DNA of 64,000 nucleotides from an uncultured Streptomyces sp. (GCF_947488945.1 NZ_CANLBS010000001.1:62001-126000), one strand, 5' to 3'. Positions 50,984-62,792 are shown, counted from the first letter of the stretch. Made by a program: numbers and translations. The notes: a model not told the origin generated them from the letters alone.

Positions 50984-51805
50984 TTACGCGGTTTCGGCAC
51001 CCTCGGGCACCGTCGCGGCGGCATCCCCGACGGCCGCTGATGCGGCCGGGGTTGCGTCGCGGTCGGGCGCGAGCGGGTCGGTCACCGTGCCGGACTCCTC
51101 GTCGAAGAGCCCCTGCGCCAGCCTGGTCACCGCTACGGGGACCGGCGGCGCCAGGTCGGCCACGGCTCGGAGACCGGACAGGACGTCGTCGGGTCGTACG
51201 GCGGGTGTGGTGTGCCGTACTACCAGGCGCAGTATCGCACAGGCGTCGTCCCCGGGCCTATCGGACTCGGCGTGCAGGGCCTCCAGCGAGGCCACCGCGG
51301 CACGGGCGTCGAAGGTCCGCATGCCGTTCTTGGCGCGGCGCTGGACCTCGACGGTCCCGGCCGCCAGGAACGCGCTCACGGCCCGTCCGGCCTCTTCGAC
51401 GGTGACGCCCTCGACCCGCATCTCCCAGACGGAGGCGGTCAGCCGGTCGGCGAGACCGGACGTCCGGGCCTCCACCGCGTCGGTGATGTCGAGGCCGTCC
51501 GGCAGCGACTCGTTGAGCAGCTCGCGCAGGACCGCGGGGTCACGCGCCTCGGTGAGGGCGATCTCCAGGAACTCGGCCTCGCTGCCGGTGCCGGTCGGTG
51601 CGGCGTTGGCGTACGACACCTTGGGGTGCGGGGTGAAGCCGGCGGAGTAGGCCATCGGCACCTCGGAGCGGCGCAGCGCCCGCTCGAAGGCCCGCTGGAA
51701 GTCACGGTGGCTGGTGAACCGGAGGCGGCCGCGCTTGGTGTAGCGCAGTCGGATGCGCTGCACCGCCGGTGCGGGCGGCGGGCCTTCGGGCTGTCGCTTG
51801 CCCAG
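50984..51805 (-). CDS. TIGR03936/DUF2344-family radical-SAM-associated protein, probable CTG start
   Basis: A 273-residue protein. Its N-terminal half has RIRLRYTKRGRLRFTSHRDFQRAFERALRR, AYSAGFTPHPKVSYANAAPTGTGSEAEFLEI and LLNESLPDGLDI, the DUF2344 core usually found fused or adjacent to radical SAM proteins. The C-terminal part is an acidic Ala-rich tail. The CTG at 51803-51805 (LGKRQPEGPPPAP) has GAGGAG exactly eight bases upstream, and I recall homologues beginning MGKRQPEG. The next in-frame ATG/GTG codons upstream give a Pro/Gly/Arg-rich segment and the nearest to the previous gene (52120) would read through a hairpin. It is downstream of the TIGR03960-type gene and upstream of rne. Confidence 0.87.
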   Translation of the reverse strand: MGKRQPEGPPPAPAVQRIRLRYTKRGRLRFTSHRDFQRAFERALRRSEVPMAYSAGFTPHPKVSYANAAPTGTGSEAEFLEIALTEARDPAVLRELLNESLPDGLDITDAVEARTSGLADRLTASVWEMRVEGVTVEEAGRAVSAFLAAGTVEVQRRAKNGMRTFDARAAVASLEALHAESDRPGDDACAILRLVVRHTTPAVRPDDVLSGLRAVADLAPPVPVAVTRLAQGLFDEESGTVTDPLAPDRDATPAASAAVGDAAATVPEGAETA

Positions 51806-52126
51806 TGGTTCTTCTCCTCGGTGCGGGGCGGCCCCGGCGGGGCGCCGCCCACGAAGTACAGGGTCCCCCGTCAGGGCCGGGACGTCCGCGCCGGTCCGTC
51901 CTGCCCCGGCGGATTCGCGCCGGGCGGGTCGGTCTCGGGTGCGGCCCACCGCGTCGGGGGGTCGTGTCGGTGGTACTGCCTCACCCAGAGTACGCGCAGG
52001 GGCCCCGCCCGGTTCCCCGACCTGGGGTTCCGCCCGTCCGCCACGAGCGGAAACGAGAGGGGGCGGCGGGAACGACGCAGCGGCCCGCCCTCCGTCCGGG
52101 ACGGGGGGCGGGCCGCTCACGGACGA
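51806..52126. other. 320-bp interval between the radical SAM gene and its partner
   Basis: The reading frame of the downstream gene stays open here but codes a Pro/Gly/Arg-rich string without a good ribosome-binding site. The right end is the hairpin at 52079-52117. A promoter for the DUF2344 gene probably lies here. No other gene is seen. Confidence 0.55.
52079..52117 (-). terminator. Hairpin after the TIGR03960-type radical SAM gene
   Basis: AGCGGCCCGCCC (52079-52090) pairs with 52106-52117, ten bases past the stop codon at 52127. Its presence argues against translation of the next gene from 52120. Confidence 0.75.
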
Positions 52127-54055
<1,929 letters not shown>

Positions 54056-54107
54056 CTCGCGAACCTTCGTGAGCTGGCGGGGGTGACCATCCAGCGTACC
54101 CCGGTGC

Positions 54108-55667
54108 TCAGCTCTTCAGCGCCGCCCGTGCTCCGGGAGCCGCCGCCCGGGACCAGACGCCGGGCAGTTCGCGCTCCCGGGCGGCGGCGCCGGCCTCCTC
54201 CCGGGCGTACAGCAGGCCCCAGGTGAAGGAGGACTCCCCCGCCTCGTTCGCCCCGACCGCGAGGTCCCGCAGGGCGTCGCGGGCCACCACGCTGTCCTGG
54301 TGGTCGCCGAGCAGGGACTGGACCTCCTTCATCCGGCGGGTGAACCGCTTCGCGGGCTTGCCGAGCGCCGGCCGGGCAGCCTCGCCGGCGTACCGGGCGC
54401 GCTTGGCGGCCTTGCGGGCCTCGTGCAGGGCGAGGTCGCGCTCGTGGCCCGGCGGGCGGTCCCCCGCGAGGGCGACCCGGTCGGCCAACCGTCCGAACTC
54501 CTTGCGCGCCGCCTTGGCCAGCACCTTGTCCGGGGACCGGCCGGCGGCGGGCAGCAGCGGCGGCTCGTCCAGCAGCGCCACCAGCGTGTCGAGGAGCGCG
54601 AGGTAGCGCTCGCCGTCGAGCGTCCCGACGACGCGGGCGCGCGAGTCCGCCCGGCGGGCGGCCGACCAGAGGCGCAACCGCGCGCGGACCGGGCCGAGCA
54701 GCAGCGGGTCCGGGACGTCCTCGACCGCCGCGTCGAGCCGCTTCTCCAGTACCTCCTGGTCGCGTCCCACGCCCAGTTCGCCGGCCAGCCACTTCAGTTC
54801 GTCGCCGAGCAGGTCCGTCACGCTCCGGTCGAGAACGGCTCGGAAGCTCTTGAAGGCGCTGCGCAGCCGGCGGGTGGCGACCCTCATCCGGTGGACGGAG
54901 TCGGGCAGTTCCCTGCGGACGGCCGGATCGAGCGCGACGATCGCCTCGACCTGCTCGCGGACGTACGCGAGGACGTGGTCCCCCGCGGTGGGCGCGGAGG
55001 CCCGCTCCCGTCGCTCGGGCTTCCCGGGCTTCCCGGGCTTCCTGGGCTTCCCCTTGGGCGCGGGGGTCGTCTCGGCGAGGGCGCGGGCGAGTTTGGAGTG
55101 CGAGCCGGAGGGCCGGACGCCCGCGGCGGCGAGCCGCCCGGCGACGGCGTCCAGGAGGGCGGGATCGCCGTCGTCGGCCAGTTCCACCTCGATCTCGGTC
55201 CAGGCGGCGGTGGTGCCGGCGCCCGGTCCCGCGAGGCGTTCGGCCACGACGGCGTCGACGCTCAGCTCCGCGAGGAGGCACCCGTCCGCGTCCCGCAGGT
55301 GGTGGACGTCGCGTGCGGAGAGGAGGCGGACGGTCGGCCGGAGATCGGCGCCCCGGACCCGGGACCGCAGCAGCGCGGCGAGGGAGTCCGGCAGGGTGTC
55401 GGAGAGCGGGGCGCCGATCTCGTCGCGGACGTGGGCGGCGACCGGGAACTTGACGTGCCACCCGGCGTCGGAGCCGCCGGTGCGGCGGCGCAGCGTCACG
55501 GAGTCCGCGGCGAGCCGGAGGTCGTCGGTGTCGTAGTAGACGGCGTCCAGTTCGGTGACGCCCAGGGCCGCCACCGCGGCCACGTCCGCCGTGCCCGTCA
55601 GGTCGGGCACCTGCGCGCCGGGGTCCGCTTCGAACTTCCGCTCGATCTCACGCTTCACATCGGCCAT
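54108..55667 (-). CDS. CYTH and CHAD domain protein
   Basis: A 519-residue protein. Residues 1-200 are a CYTH/triphosphate-tunnel domain beginning VKREIERKFEAD (the ExExK motif is EIERK) with LDAVYYDTDDLRLAADSVTLRRR and WHVKFPV. A basic Lys/Pro/Gly linker (about 205-225) leads to a CHAD domain (about 230-515) with conserved histidines in VHRMRVATRRLRSAFKSF and ALHEARKAAKRARYAGE and in LLGDHQDSVVARD. CYTH domains bind or hydrolyse triphosphates and CHAD binds polyphosphate, so inorganic polyphosphate is the likely ligand. It stands as a single gene next to the radical SAM gene, 50 bp upstream of it. Confidence 0.94.
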   Translation of the reverse strand: MADVKREIERKFEADPGAQVPDLTGTADVAAVAALGVTELDAVYYDTDDLRLAADSVTLRRRTGGSDAGWHVKFPVAAHVRDEIGAPLSDTLPDSLAALLRSRVRGADLRPTVRLLSARDVHHLRDADGCLLAELSVDAVVAERLAGPGAGTTAAWTEIEVELADDGDPALLDAVAGRLAAAGVRPSGSHSKLARALAETTPAPKGKPRKPGKPGKPERRERASAPTAGDHVLAYVREQVEAIVALDPAVRRELPDSVHRMRVATRRLRSAFKSFRAVLDRSVTDLLGDELKWLAGELGVGRDQEVLEKRLDAAVEDVPDPLLLGPVRARLRLWSAARRADSRARVVGTLDGERYLALLDTLVALLDEPPLLPAAGRSPDKVLAKAARKEFGRLADRVALAGDRPPGHERDLALHEARKAAKRARYAGEAARPALGKPAKRFTRRMKEVQSLLGDHQDSVVARDALRDLAVGANEAGESSFTWGLLYAREEAGAAARERELPGVWSRAAAPGARAALKS

Positions 55668-55766
55668 GTACCGAATCTAGTCGCGCTCCGCTCCCCCGTG
55701 CAGGGGGCGAGCGCCTTCGCCGGGCCCCGCGCCGGGCTCCGGGCCGCGCCCGGGAGCTGCCGGAAA

Positions 55767-55811
55767 GCCACGACGGCGGCCCCGGCCGGGGGCCGGGACC
55801 GCCGTCGTGGC
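55767..55811. terminator. Bidirectional-type hairpin after sfr
   Basis: GCCACGACGGCGG (55767-55779) pairs with 55799-55811, with a further C/G-rich inner stem. It is 12 bp beyond the sfr stop codon and closes the mre operon. Confidence 0.85.
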
Positions 55812-55822
55812 GCGGAACCCGC

Positions 55823-57013
55823 TCAGGCGGACATGGGCCGCTGCACCTTGATCGACTGAAGCAGCCCGATCGCCACCCACACCGCGAACATCGAGGACCC
55901 CCCGTACGAGACGAACGGCAGCGGCAGACCCGCGACCGGCATGATCCCGAGGGTCATGCCGATGTTCTCGAACGCCTGGAAGGCGAACCAGGCGATGATG
56001 CCGGCCGCGACGATCGTGCCGTAGAGCTCGGTGGTCTCGCGGGCGATGCGGCAGGCCCGCCACAGCACCACACCGAGCAGCACGATGATCAGGCCGGCGC
56101 CGAGGAAGCCGAGTTCCTCACCGGCCACGGTGAAGACGAAGTCGGTCTGCTGCTCGGGGACGAACTGCCCGGTGGTCTGGGTGCCCTCGAACAGCCCGGT
56201 GCCGGTGAGGCCGCCGGAGCCGATCGCGATCCGGGCCTGGTTGGTGTTGTAGCCGACCCCGGCCGGGTCGAGGGCCGGGTTGGCGAAGGCGGCGAAGCGG
56301 GCGATCTGGTACTCGTCCAGCAGGCCGAGCTGCCAGACCGCGAGGGCTCCGGCGGTGCCCGCCCCCAGCAGTCCGAAGATCCACCGGTTGGGGGCGCCGG
56401 AGGCCAGCAGCACGCCGAGCACGATGACCGCCATGACCATCACGGAGCCCAGGTCGGGCATCAGCATGACGACGGCCATCGGGATCAGGGCGATGCCGAG
56501 GGCCTTGGCGACGGTCCGGTGGTCGGGGTGCGGCTGGTCCCCCGCGTCGACCCGGGCCGCCAGCAGCATCGCCATGCCGAGGATGATGGTGATCTTGGTG
56601 AACTCGGACGGCTGGAGCGAGAAGCCGCCGCCGACGATGATCCAGGCGTGCGCGCCGTTGACGGTGGCGCCGAGCGGGGTGAGGACCGACAGCACCAGCA
56701 GCACGGACAGGCCGTACAGGATCGGCACCGCGCCGCGCAGGGTGCGGTGGCCGAGCCAGATCGTGCCGATCATCAGGGCGAACCCGATACCGGTGTTGAG
56801 CACGTGCCGGAACAGGAAGTAGTACGGGTCGCCGTGGGTCAGCGAGTCGCGGTTGCGGGTCGCCGACCAGACCAGCAGCGAGCCGACGAAGGAGAGCGCC
56901 AGCGCCGAACCGAGCAGCGGCCAGTCCAGCCGGCGCACCAGGGAGTCGCGGGCGGTGAGCCGGTCCCACCAGGACCGCTCGGGGCCGTACCGGGGGACGG
57001 AGAATCCGGCCAT
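55823..57013 (-). CDS. sfr: RodA/FtsW-family SEDS glycosyltransferase (Sfr)
   Basis: A 396-residue membrane protein with about ten helices, a SEDS peptidoglycan glycosyltransferase. Key sequences are NGAHAWIIVGGGFSLQPSEFTKI, the conserved acid in LMPDLGSVMVM, LDPAGVGYNTNQARIAIGSGGLTGTGLFEGTQT, and the C-terminal VAGLPLPFVSYGGSSMF. In S. coelicolor the homologue next to mreD and pbp2 is called Sfr and is needed for normal spore wall. ATG 57013 overlaps the mrdA stop by one base (TGATG), so translation is coupled. It is the last gene of the operon. Confidence 0.94.
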   Translation of the reverse strand: MAGFSVPRYGPERSWWDRLTARDSLVRRLDWPLLGSALALSFVGSLLVWSATRNRDSLTHGDPYYFLFRHVLNTGIGFALMIGTIWLGHRTLRGAVPILYGLSVLLVLSVLTPLGATVNGAHAWIIVGGGFSLQPSEFTKITIILGMAMLLAARVDAGDQPHPDHRTVAKALGIALIPMAVVMLMPDLGSVMVMAVIVLGVLLASGAPNRWIFGLLGAGTAGALAVWQLGLLDEYQIARFAAFANPALDPAGVGYNTNQARIAIGSGGLTGTGLFEGTQTTGQFVPEQQTDFVFTVAGEELGFLGAGLIIVLLGVVLWRACRIARETTELYGTIVAAGIIAWFAFQAFENIGMTLGIMPVAGLPLPFVSYGGSSMFAVWVAIGLLQSIKVQRPMSA

Positions 57014-59184
57014 CAGTCGCGCCTCCCCACGACGGCGGCGAGCGCCTGCTGTCCCTCGTCGAGCGGCTTCTGCGCGTCCGGGTCGTAGGGCTTGATCTTG
57101 GGCGCGTCGATGGAGCCGTCGGGCTGGATCTTCGGCAGGGTCTTCTCCGGCTTGGGCAGCAGCGCCCTCTTGAGGTCCTGCTTGCCGTTGTCGTCGAGGC
57201 CGTAGAGCGCGTCGTAGATGTTGCGGACGGCGGGCCCGGAGGCGCCGGAGCCCGTACCGCCCTGGGAGATCGTCATGACGATCGAGTACTCGTCGGTGTA
57301 GGTGGCGAACCAGGAGGTCGTCTGCTTGCCGTAGACCTCGGCCGTACCCGTCTTGGCGTGCATCGGGATCTTGTCCTGGGGCCAGCCGCCGAACCGCCAG
57401 GCGGCGCTGCCCCGGGTCGCGACGCCCGCGAGGGCCTCGTCCATCTCGTCGCGCGTCTTGCCGGTGAAGGGGAGCTTGCCGTGCGAGGTGGGCTTGATCT
57501 CCTGCACGGTCCTGCCGTCGCCGCTGACGACCGCCTTGCCGACCGTCGGGTCGTACAGGGTGCCGCCGTTGGAGATCGCCGCGTAGATGGTCGCCATCTG
57601 GATCGGGGTGACGAGCGTGTCGCCCTGGCCGATGGAGTAGTTGACGGAGTCACCGGCGCGCATCTTGTTGCCTTCGAGGCAGTTCTCGTACGCGATCATC
57701 TCGACGTACGTGCCGTCCTTCTTGCCCTGCTTGCACCAGGCGTCCTTGTTGGCGTCGTAGAAGTCCTGCTTCCACTGGCGGTCGGGGACGCGGCCGCTGA
57801 CCTCGTTGGGGAGGTCGATGCCGGTCTCCTTGCCGAGGCCGAACTGGTGGGCGGTCTTGTAGAACCAGTCGTTGGCGTTCTTCTTCGGCGAGGTGCCGCC
57901 GTCCTTCTGCCACTCCTTGTGCGCGATGCCGTAGTACACGGTGTCGCAGGAGACCTCCAGGGCGCGGCCGATGGTGATGGAGCCGTAGCCCTGGGACTCG
58001 AAGTTCTTGAAGGTCTGGCCGCCGATGGAGTACGAGCTGGGGCAGGGGTAGTTGCCGTCGAACGGGTACCCGGCGTTGACCGCGGCCGTCGAGGAGATGA
58101 CCTTGAAGATCGAGCCGGGGGCCGCCTGGCCCTGGATCGCCCGGTTCAGCAGCGGGAAGTTGGACTTCTTGCTGGTGAGGTTCGTGTAGTCCTTCGCGGA
58201 GATCCCGCCGACCCAGGCGTTGGGGTCGTAGGTCGGGAGCGAGGCCATGGCGACGACGCGGCCGGTCTTGGCCTCCATCACGACGACGGCCCCGGAGTCG
58301 GCCTTGTAGTTCTCGTTGGTGTTCTTGTCGAACTCCTTGCGGGCCGTCTTCATCGCCTGGTCGAGCTCGTACTCGGCGACGGCCTGCACGCGGGCGTCTA
58401 TCGAGGTGACGACGCTCGCGCCGGGCTCCGCCCGGTCGTTCTCGGCCTGACCGATGACCCGGCCGAGGTTGTCGACCTCGTAACGGGTGACGCCGGCCTT
58501 GCCCCGCAGTTCCTTGTCGTAGGTGCGCTCCAGCCCGGAGCGGCCGACCTGGTCGGAGCGCAGGTAGGGCGAGTCGGTGTCCTGGGCCTTGGTGATCTCC
58601 TCGTCGGTGACCGGGGAGAGGTAGCCGAGGACCTGGGCGGTGTTGGCCCCGCCCGGCGCGGCGTAGCGGCGTACGGCGGTGGGTTCGGCGGTGATGCCGG
58701 GGAAGTCCTCGGCGCGCTCGCGGATCTGCAGCGCCTGCTGGGTGGTGGCCTCGTCGGTGACGGGGATCGGCTGGTAGGGCGAGCCGTTCCAGCAGGGCTG
58801 GGGGGTATTCGCGTCGCAGAGCCGGACCTTGTCGATGACCTCCTTCGGCTCCATGTCGAGGACGTCCGCGAGCCGGGTGAGGACGCTCTCGCCGTCGTCC
58901 TTCATCTTCAGCAGCTCGGTGCGGCTTGCGGAGACGACCAGACGGGTCTCGTTGTCGGCCAGCGGCACGCCGCGCGCGTCGAGGATGGAGCCGCGGACGG
59001 CGGGCTGGACGACCTGCTGGACGTGGTTGTTCTTCGCCTCGTCGGTGTACTCCTGGCCGTTGCGGATCTGGAGGTACCAGAGCCGGCCGCCGAGGGTCAG
59101 CAGCAGCGAGAAGACGAGTACCTGGATGACGATCAGCCGGATCTGGACCCGCTGGGTCCTGCCGGTCTCGGGGATGTTGCTCAT
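57013..59184 (-). CDS. mrdA: Penicillin-binding protein 2, class B transpeptidase
   Basis: A 723-residue class B PBP that cross-links peptidoglycan with its SEDS partner Sfr. It has a short cytosolic start, one membrane helix (LIVIQVLVFSLLLTLGGRLWYL), a dimerisation domain starting NNHVQQVVQPAVRGSILDARG, and the transpeptidase domain. The active-site SxxK is SIFK (about residue 356), the SxN-type motif reads SCD in LEVSCDTVYYG, and KTGT is in HAKTGTAEVYG (about 610). Length is typical for streptomycete PBP2. ATG 59184 begins MSNIPETGRTQ. It lies 44 bp downstream of mreD. Confidence 0.95.
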   Translation of the reverse strand: MSNIPETGRTQRVQIRLIVIQVLVFSLLLTLGGRLWYLQIRNGQEYTDEAKNNHVQQVVQPAVRGSILDARGVPLADNETRLVVSASRTELLKMKDDGESVLTRLADVLDMEPKEVIDKVRLCDANTPQPCWNGSPYQPIPVTDEATTQQALQIRERAEDFPGITAEPTAVRRYAAPGGANTAQVLGYLSPVTDEEITKAQDTDSPYLRSDQVGRSGLERTYDKELRGKAGVTRYEVDNLGRVIGQAENDRAEPGASVVTSIDARVQAVAEYELDQAMKTARKEFDKNTNENYKADSGAVVVMEAKTGRVVAMASLPTYDPNAWVGGISAKDYTNLTSKKSNFPLLNRAIQGQAAPGSIFKVISSTAAVNAGYPFDGNYPCPSSYSIGGQTFKNFESQGYGSITIGRALEVSCDTVYYGIAHKEWQKDGGTSPKKNANDWFYKTAHQFGLGKETGIDLPNEVSGRVPDRQWKQDFYDANKDAWCKQGKKDGTYVEMIAYENCLEGNKMRAGDSVNYSIGQGDTLVTPIQMATIYAAISNGGTLYDPTVGKAVVSGDGRTVQEIKPTSHGKLPFTGKTRDEMDEALAGVATRGSAAWRFGGWPQDKIPMHAKTGTAEVYGKQTTSWFATYTDEYSIVMTISQGGTGSGASGPAVRNIYDALYGLDDNGKQDLKRALLPKPEKTLPKIQPDGSIDAPKIKPYDPDAQKPLDEGQQALAAVVGRRD

Positions 59185-59227
59185 CCGGCGGCCCCGGTGG
59201 AGCCGGTGGCCGGGTGCTGGTCCGCCG

Positions 59228-59890
59228 TCACAGTCGCTTGACTCCCTTGATCTTGCCCGCGCGCGCGGCGCGGTTGCGTGCTGCCCTGACGCGAAGGCCG
59301 CCCCGCTGGCCGCCGATGGTCAACCCCGTGCCGGTGGACAGCCACCCGGCGGCGACGTCGCCGCCGCCGGAGGAGTCCACGACGGGGTCGTTCTCGGTGC
59401 GTCTGGCGAGCGCCATGATCAGCGGCACCGTGAAGGGCGCCAGCAGCACGTCGTACACGGCGGCGGTGAACAGCAGGCTGCCGAGGCCCACATGGCGGGC
59501 GGCGGTGTCGCCCACGAGGGCGCCGACGCCCGCGTACAGCAGTGTCGAGCCGACCGCGGCGGCGACCACGAAGACCATCGGGCCGGCGGCGGACTTGAGC
59601 CGCCCGTTCTCCGGCCGGACGAGGCCGGCGAGGTAGCCGACGACGCAGAGCACCAGCGCGTAGCGCCCGGCGGCGTGGTCGGCGGGCGGCGCGAGGTCGG
59701 CGAGGAGGCCCGCGCCGAAGCCGATGAGGGCGCCGCTGACGGGTCCGTACACGAAGGCGAGCGCCAGCACGGTGAGCAGCAGCAGATCGGGTACGGCGCC
59801 GGGGAGTTGGAGGCGCGCGAGGACGGAGACCTGGACGACGAGGGCGACCACGACCAGGGGGACGGAGAGCAGGATCCGGTTGAAGCGCAT
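59228..59890 (-). CDS. mreD: Rod shape-determining protein MreD
   Basis: A 220-residue integral membrane protein with five or six helices (ILLSVPLVVVALVVQVSVLARL, LLLLTVLALAFVYGPVSGALIGFGAGLLADL, YALVLCVVGYLAGLV, VFVVAAAVGSTLLYAG, LLFTAAVYDVLLAPFTVPLIMAL). It is longer than E. coli MreD (162 residues) because of a basic, Gly/Arg-rich C-terminal tail ending KIKGVKRL. MreD links MreC and PBP2 in the elongasome; in Streptomyces the complex serves spore-wall thickening. ATG 59890 is nine bases after the mreC stop codon, so it is co-transcribed with it. Confidence 0.93.
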   Translation of the reverse strand: MRFNRILLSVPLVVVALVVQVSVLARLQLPGAVPDLLLLTVLALAFVYGPVSGALIGFGAGLLADLAPPADHAAGRYALVLCVVGYLAGLVRPENGRLKSAAGPMVFVVAAAVGSTLLYAGVGALVGDTAARHVGLGSLLFTAAVYDVLLAPFTVPLIMALARRTENDPVVDSSGGGDVAAGWLSTGTGLTIGGQRGGLRVRAARNRAARAGKIKGVKRL

Positions 59891-59899
59891 GGCGTTCGG

Positions 59900-60967
59900 C
59901 TACTCCTGGTCGGTGGCGGCGTCGTCGGCCGCCACGTCGTTCACGGGCGCGTCGGCCCCCGTCGCGTCGGCGTCGGGGTCCGCGGCGGCTTCGGTGCCGG
60001 GCTTCTCGTTCACGTTGCCGACCACCTTGCCGCTGCCGTCCACGAGGTCGCCGTTGGGCTGGACCGTCACGGTGACCGTGGGGGTGGGCTTGGGCTTCGG
60101 CTTGGCCGCCTTGGCGGGGAGCACGGTGTCGCGGGGGTCCTGGCGGGGCGCCTGCACGACGATGCCGACGATGTCGAGCTTGGTGAAGCCGACGAACGGC
60201 TTGACGTAGACGGTGCGGGTCAGGTCGCCGCCGGACGGGTCCACCCGGACGACCTCGCCGACCGGGACGCCGGGCACGAACGGCTTGTCCCTGCTGGAGC
60301 CGAAGGTGACGAGCCGGTCGCCCTTCTTCACCTTGGCCTTGCCGTTGAGGAACTGCACCGACAGCGGGCGCGAGCCCTGGCCGGTGGCGAAGCCGAGCTC
60401 GTCGGTGCTCTCCATCCGGGTGCCGACGGTGAAGTCCGGGTCGTTGGCGAGCAGGACCGTGGCGGTGTCCGGGCCGACGGTGGTGACCCGGCCGACCAGC
60501 CCTTCGCCGTTGAGCACGGTCATGTCGCGGGCGATGCCGTCCTTGGTGCCGGCGTCGATGGTGATCGTCCAGGAGAAGCCCTGGGCCGCCCCTATGGCGA
60601 TGACCTCGGCGCCCTTGATGCCGTACTGGCCGGTTTTCGCCGTCTTCAGCATGGCGTCGAGCTGGCGCACCCGGCTGTTGTTGCGCGCGTCGCTGCCGAG
60701 CTTGGCCTTCAGCGCGGCGTTCTCCTGCTCCAGGCCGGCGATCCGGTCGTGCCGGTCGCCGGAGTCGCGGACGGCTCCGATGGCGTTGCCCACCGGATCC
60801 ACCGCGGCCGCCATACCGTTCTCGACCGGCCCGAAGACCGTCGCGGCGGCCTGCCGGGCGCCGTCCACCGGCGACTCCTCGCCCCCGCGGATGTCCACCG
60901 TGATCAGTGCGAACGCGATGGCGACCAGCAGTACCAGGAGCAGCCGGCTCTCTCGTGTGTCCCTCAC
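59900..60967 (-). CDS. mreC: Rod shape-determining protein MreC
   Basis: A 355-residue bitopic protein. It has an N-terminal membrane helix (RLLLVLLVAIAFALITVDIR), a coiled coil (RIAGLEQENAALKAKLG), and an exported beta-domain with AQGFSWTITIDAGTKDGIARDMTVLNGEGLVGRV and VKKGDRLVTFGSS, the MreC signatures. The C-terminal 70 residues are a Pro/Lys then Asp/Ala-rich tail absent from most MreC proteins. GTG 60967 begins VRDTRESRLLL. It starts about 50 bp after a strong hairpin that separates it from mreB, so it may have its own promoter. Confidence 0.94.
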   Translation of the reverse strand: MRDTRESRLLLVLLVAIAFALITVDIRGGEESPVDGARQAAATVFGPVENGMAAAVDPVGNAIGAVRDSGDRHDRIAGLEQENAALKAKLGSDARNNSRVRQLDAMLKTAKTGQYGIKGAEVIAIGAAQGFSWTITIDAGTKDGIARDMTVLNGEGLVGRVTTVGPDTATVLLANDPDFTVGTRMESTDELGFATGQGSRPLSVQFLNGKAKVKKGDRLVTFGSSRDKPFVPGVPVGEVVRVDPSGGDLTRTVYVKPFVGFTKLDIVGIVVQAPRQDPRDTVLPAKAAKPKPKPTPTVTVTVQPNGDLVDGSGKVVGNVNEKPGTEAAADPDADATGADAPVNDVAADDAATDQE

Positions 60968-61015
60968 GTGCGGCGGCCGTGCCTTCCTCGTCGGAATGTT
61001 CGTGCCTGTATATCA

Positions 61016-61058
61016 ACGATCTGCCGTGCGGGGCGGCAGCGCCCGCACGGCAGATCGT
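61016..61058 (-). terminator. 17-bp hairpin between mreB and mreC
   Basis: ACGATCTGCCGTGCGGG (61016-61032) pairs perfectly with 61042-61058 around a nine-base loop. It lies 10 bp beyond the mreB stop codon and likely uncouples mreB from mreCD. Confidence 0.85.
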
Positions 61059-61068
61059 GGAAGTGCGA

Positions 61069-62088
<1,020 letters not shown>

Positions 62089-62239
62089 TGAGTTCCCCTT
62101 GTTCCCCATGAGGATGCGTCGGGCCTTCCCGAGAAAGCGATGAATGGCTTGTTCTGGACGGCGAGTGTGGCGCTGCGGCGTGGAAGATTCCATCGTAGTG
62201 CCGTGGTACGGACACAGCGCGAGGGTCTTTCGTCCTGAC

Positions 62240-62265
62240 GGGTGGAACGTCGTGCCGTTCCACCC
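62240..62265. repeat. 10-bp inverted repeat upstream of mreB
   Basis: GGGTGGAACG (62240-62249) and CGTTCCACCC (62256-62265) around six bases, about 150 bp before the mreB start. It is either an operator or a second hairpin beyond ndk. Confidence 0.7.
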
Positions 62266-62289
62266 ATGGTGACGTTACGTCGGGGGGAT

Positions 62290-62305
62290 GCGTTCCCGCG
62301 AACGC
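62290..62305. repeat. 6-bp inverted repeat GCGTTC-CCGC-GAACGC
   Basis: A short perfect palindrome between the ndk terminator and the mreB upstream inverted repeat. Confidence 0.5.
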
Positions 62306-62319
62306 GTGCGCTATGCAGA

Positions 62320-62347
62320 GGGGCGACCGAATTACCTCGGTCGCCCC
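62320..62347 (-). terminator. Terminator after ndk
   Basis: GGGGCGACCGA (62320-62330) pairs with 62337-62347 around ATTACC, 32 bp beyond the ndk stop codon. Confidence 0.8.
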
Positions 62348-62378
62348 CGTCAACCAGCGCTGTTTGGCCGATCCGACG

Positions 62379-62792
62379 TCAGGAGAGACCCGGGAAGAAA
62401 AGCTTCAGTTCTCGCTCCGCGGACTCCTGCGAGTCCGAGGCGTGGATGAGGTTCTCCCGGGTGATGGTGCCGAAGTCGCCGCGGACGGAACCGGGAGCGG
62501 CGGCGATCGGGTCGGTCGGGCCGGCCAGGGCGCGGACGCCCTCGATGACCCGCTCGCCCTCGGCCACCAGGGCGACGACCGGGCCGGAGGCCATGAACTC
62601 GACGAGCGGCTCGTAGAACGGGCGGCCCTTGTGCTCGCCGTAGTGCGCTTCCAGCGTGTCCCCGTCGAGGGTGCGCATCTCCAGCGCGGTGATCCGCCAG
62701 CCCGCCTTGCGCTCGATCCGGCCGACGATCTCACCGATCAGCCCACGCCGGACGGCGTCCGGCTTGAGGAGAACGAGGGTGCGCTGGGTCAT
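62379..62792 (-). CDS. ndk: Nucleoside diphosphate kinase
   Basis: A 137-residue enzyme of normal length that transfers the gamma phosphate between nucleoside triphosphates and diphosphates through a phosphohistidine. The active-site histidine is in NLIHASDSQESA (about residue 117), and TLVLLKPDAVRRGLIGEIVGRIE and YGEHKGRPFYEPLVEFMASGPVVA are the family signatures. ATG 62792 begins MTQRTLVLL. It follows folC and the DUF4233 gene in the same direction and precedes mreB, the standard streptomycete order. Confidence 0.97.
   Translation of the reverse strand: MTQRTLVLLKPDAVRRGLIGEIVGRIERKAGWRITALEMRTLDGDTLEAHYGEHKGRPFYEPLVEFMASGPVVALVAEGERVIEGVRALAGPTDPIAAAPGSVRGDFGTITRENLIHASDSQESAERELKLFFPGLS

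Noticed and set aside
46374..51650. Plus-strand open frame of over 1,700 codons opposite rne
   Set aside because: An artefact of the Ala/Glu/Pro-rich coding of rne; no domain, and rne is unmistakable on the minus strand.
51806..52120. Translation of the DUF2344 gene from GTG 52120
   Set aside because: The start would lie next to a terminator hairpin and add a low-complexity segment; CTG 51805 has a much better ribosome-binding site.
57013..59184. Defective PBP2 because the second motif reads SCD rather than SxN
   Set aside because: SIFK and KTGT are intact and SCD/SCN variation at this position is seen in working class B PBPs as far as I know.
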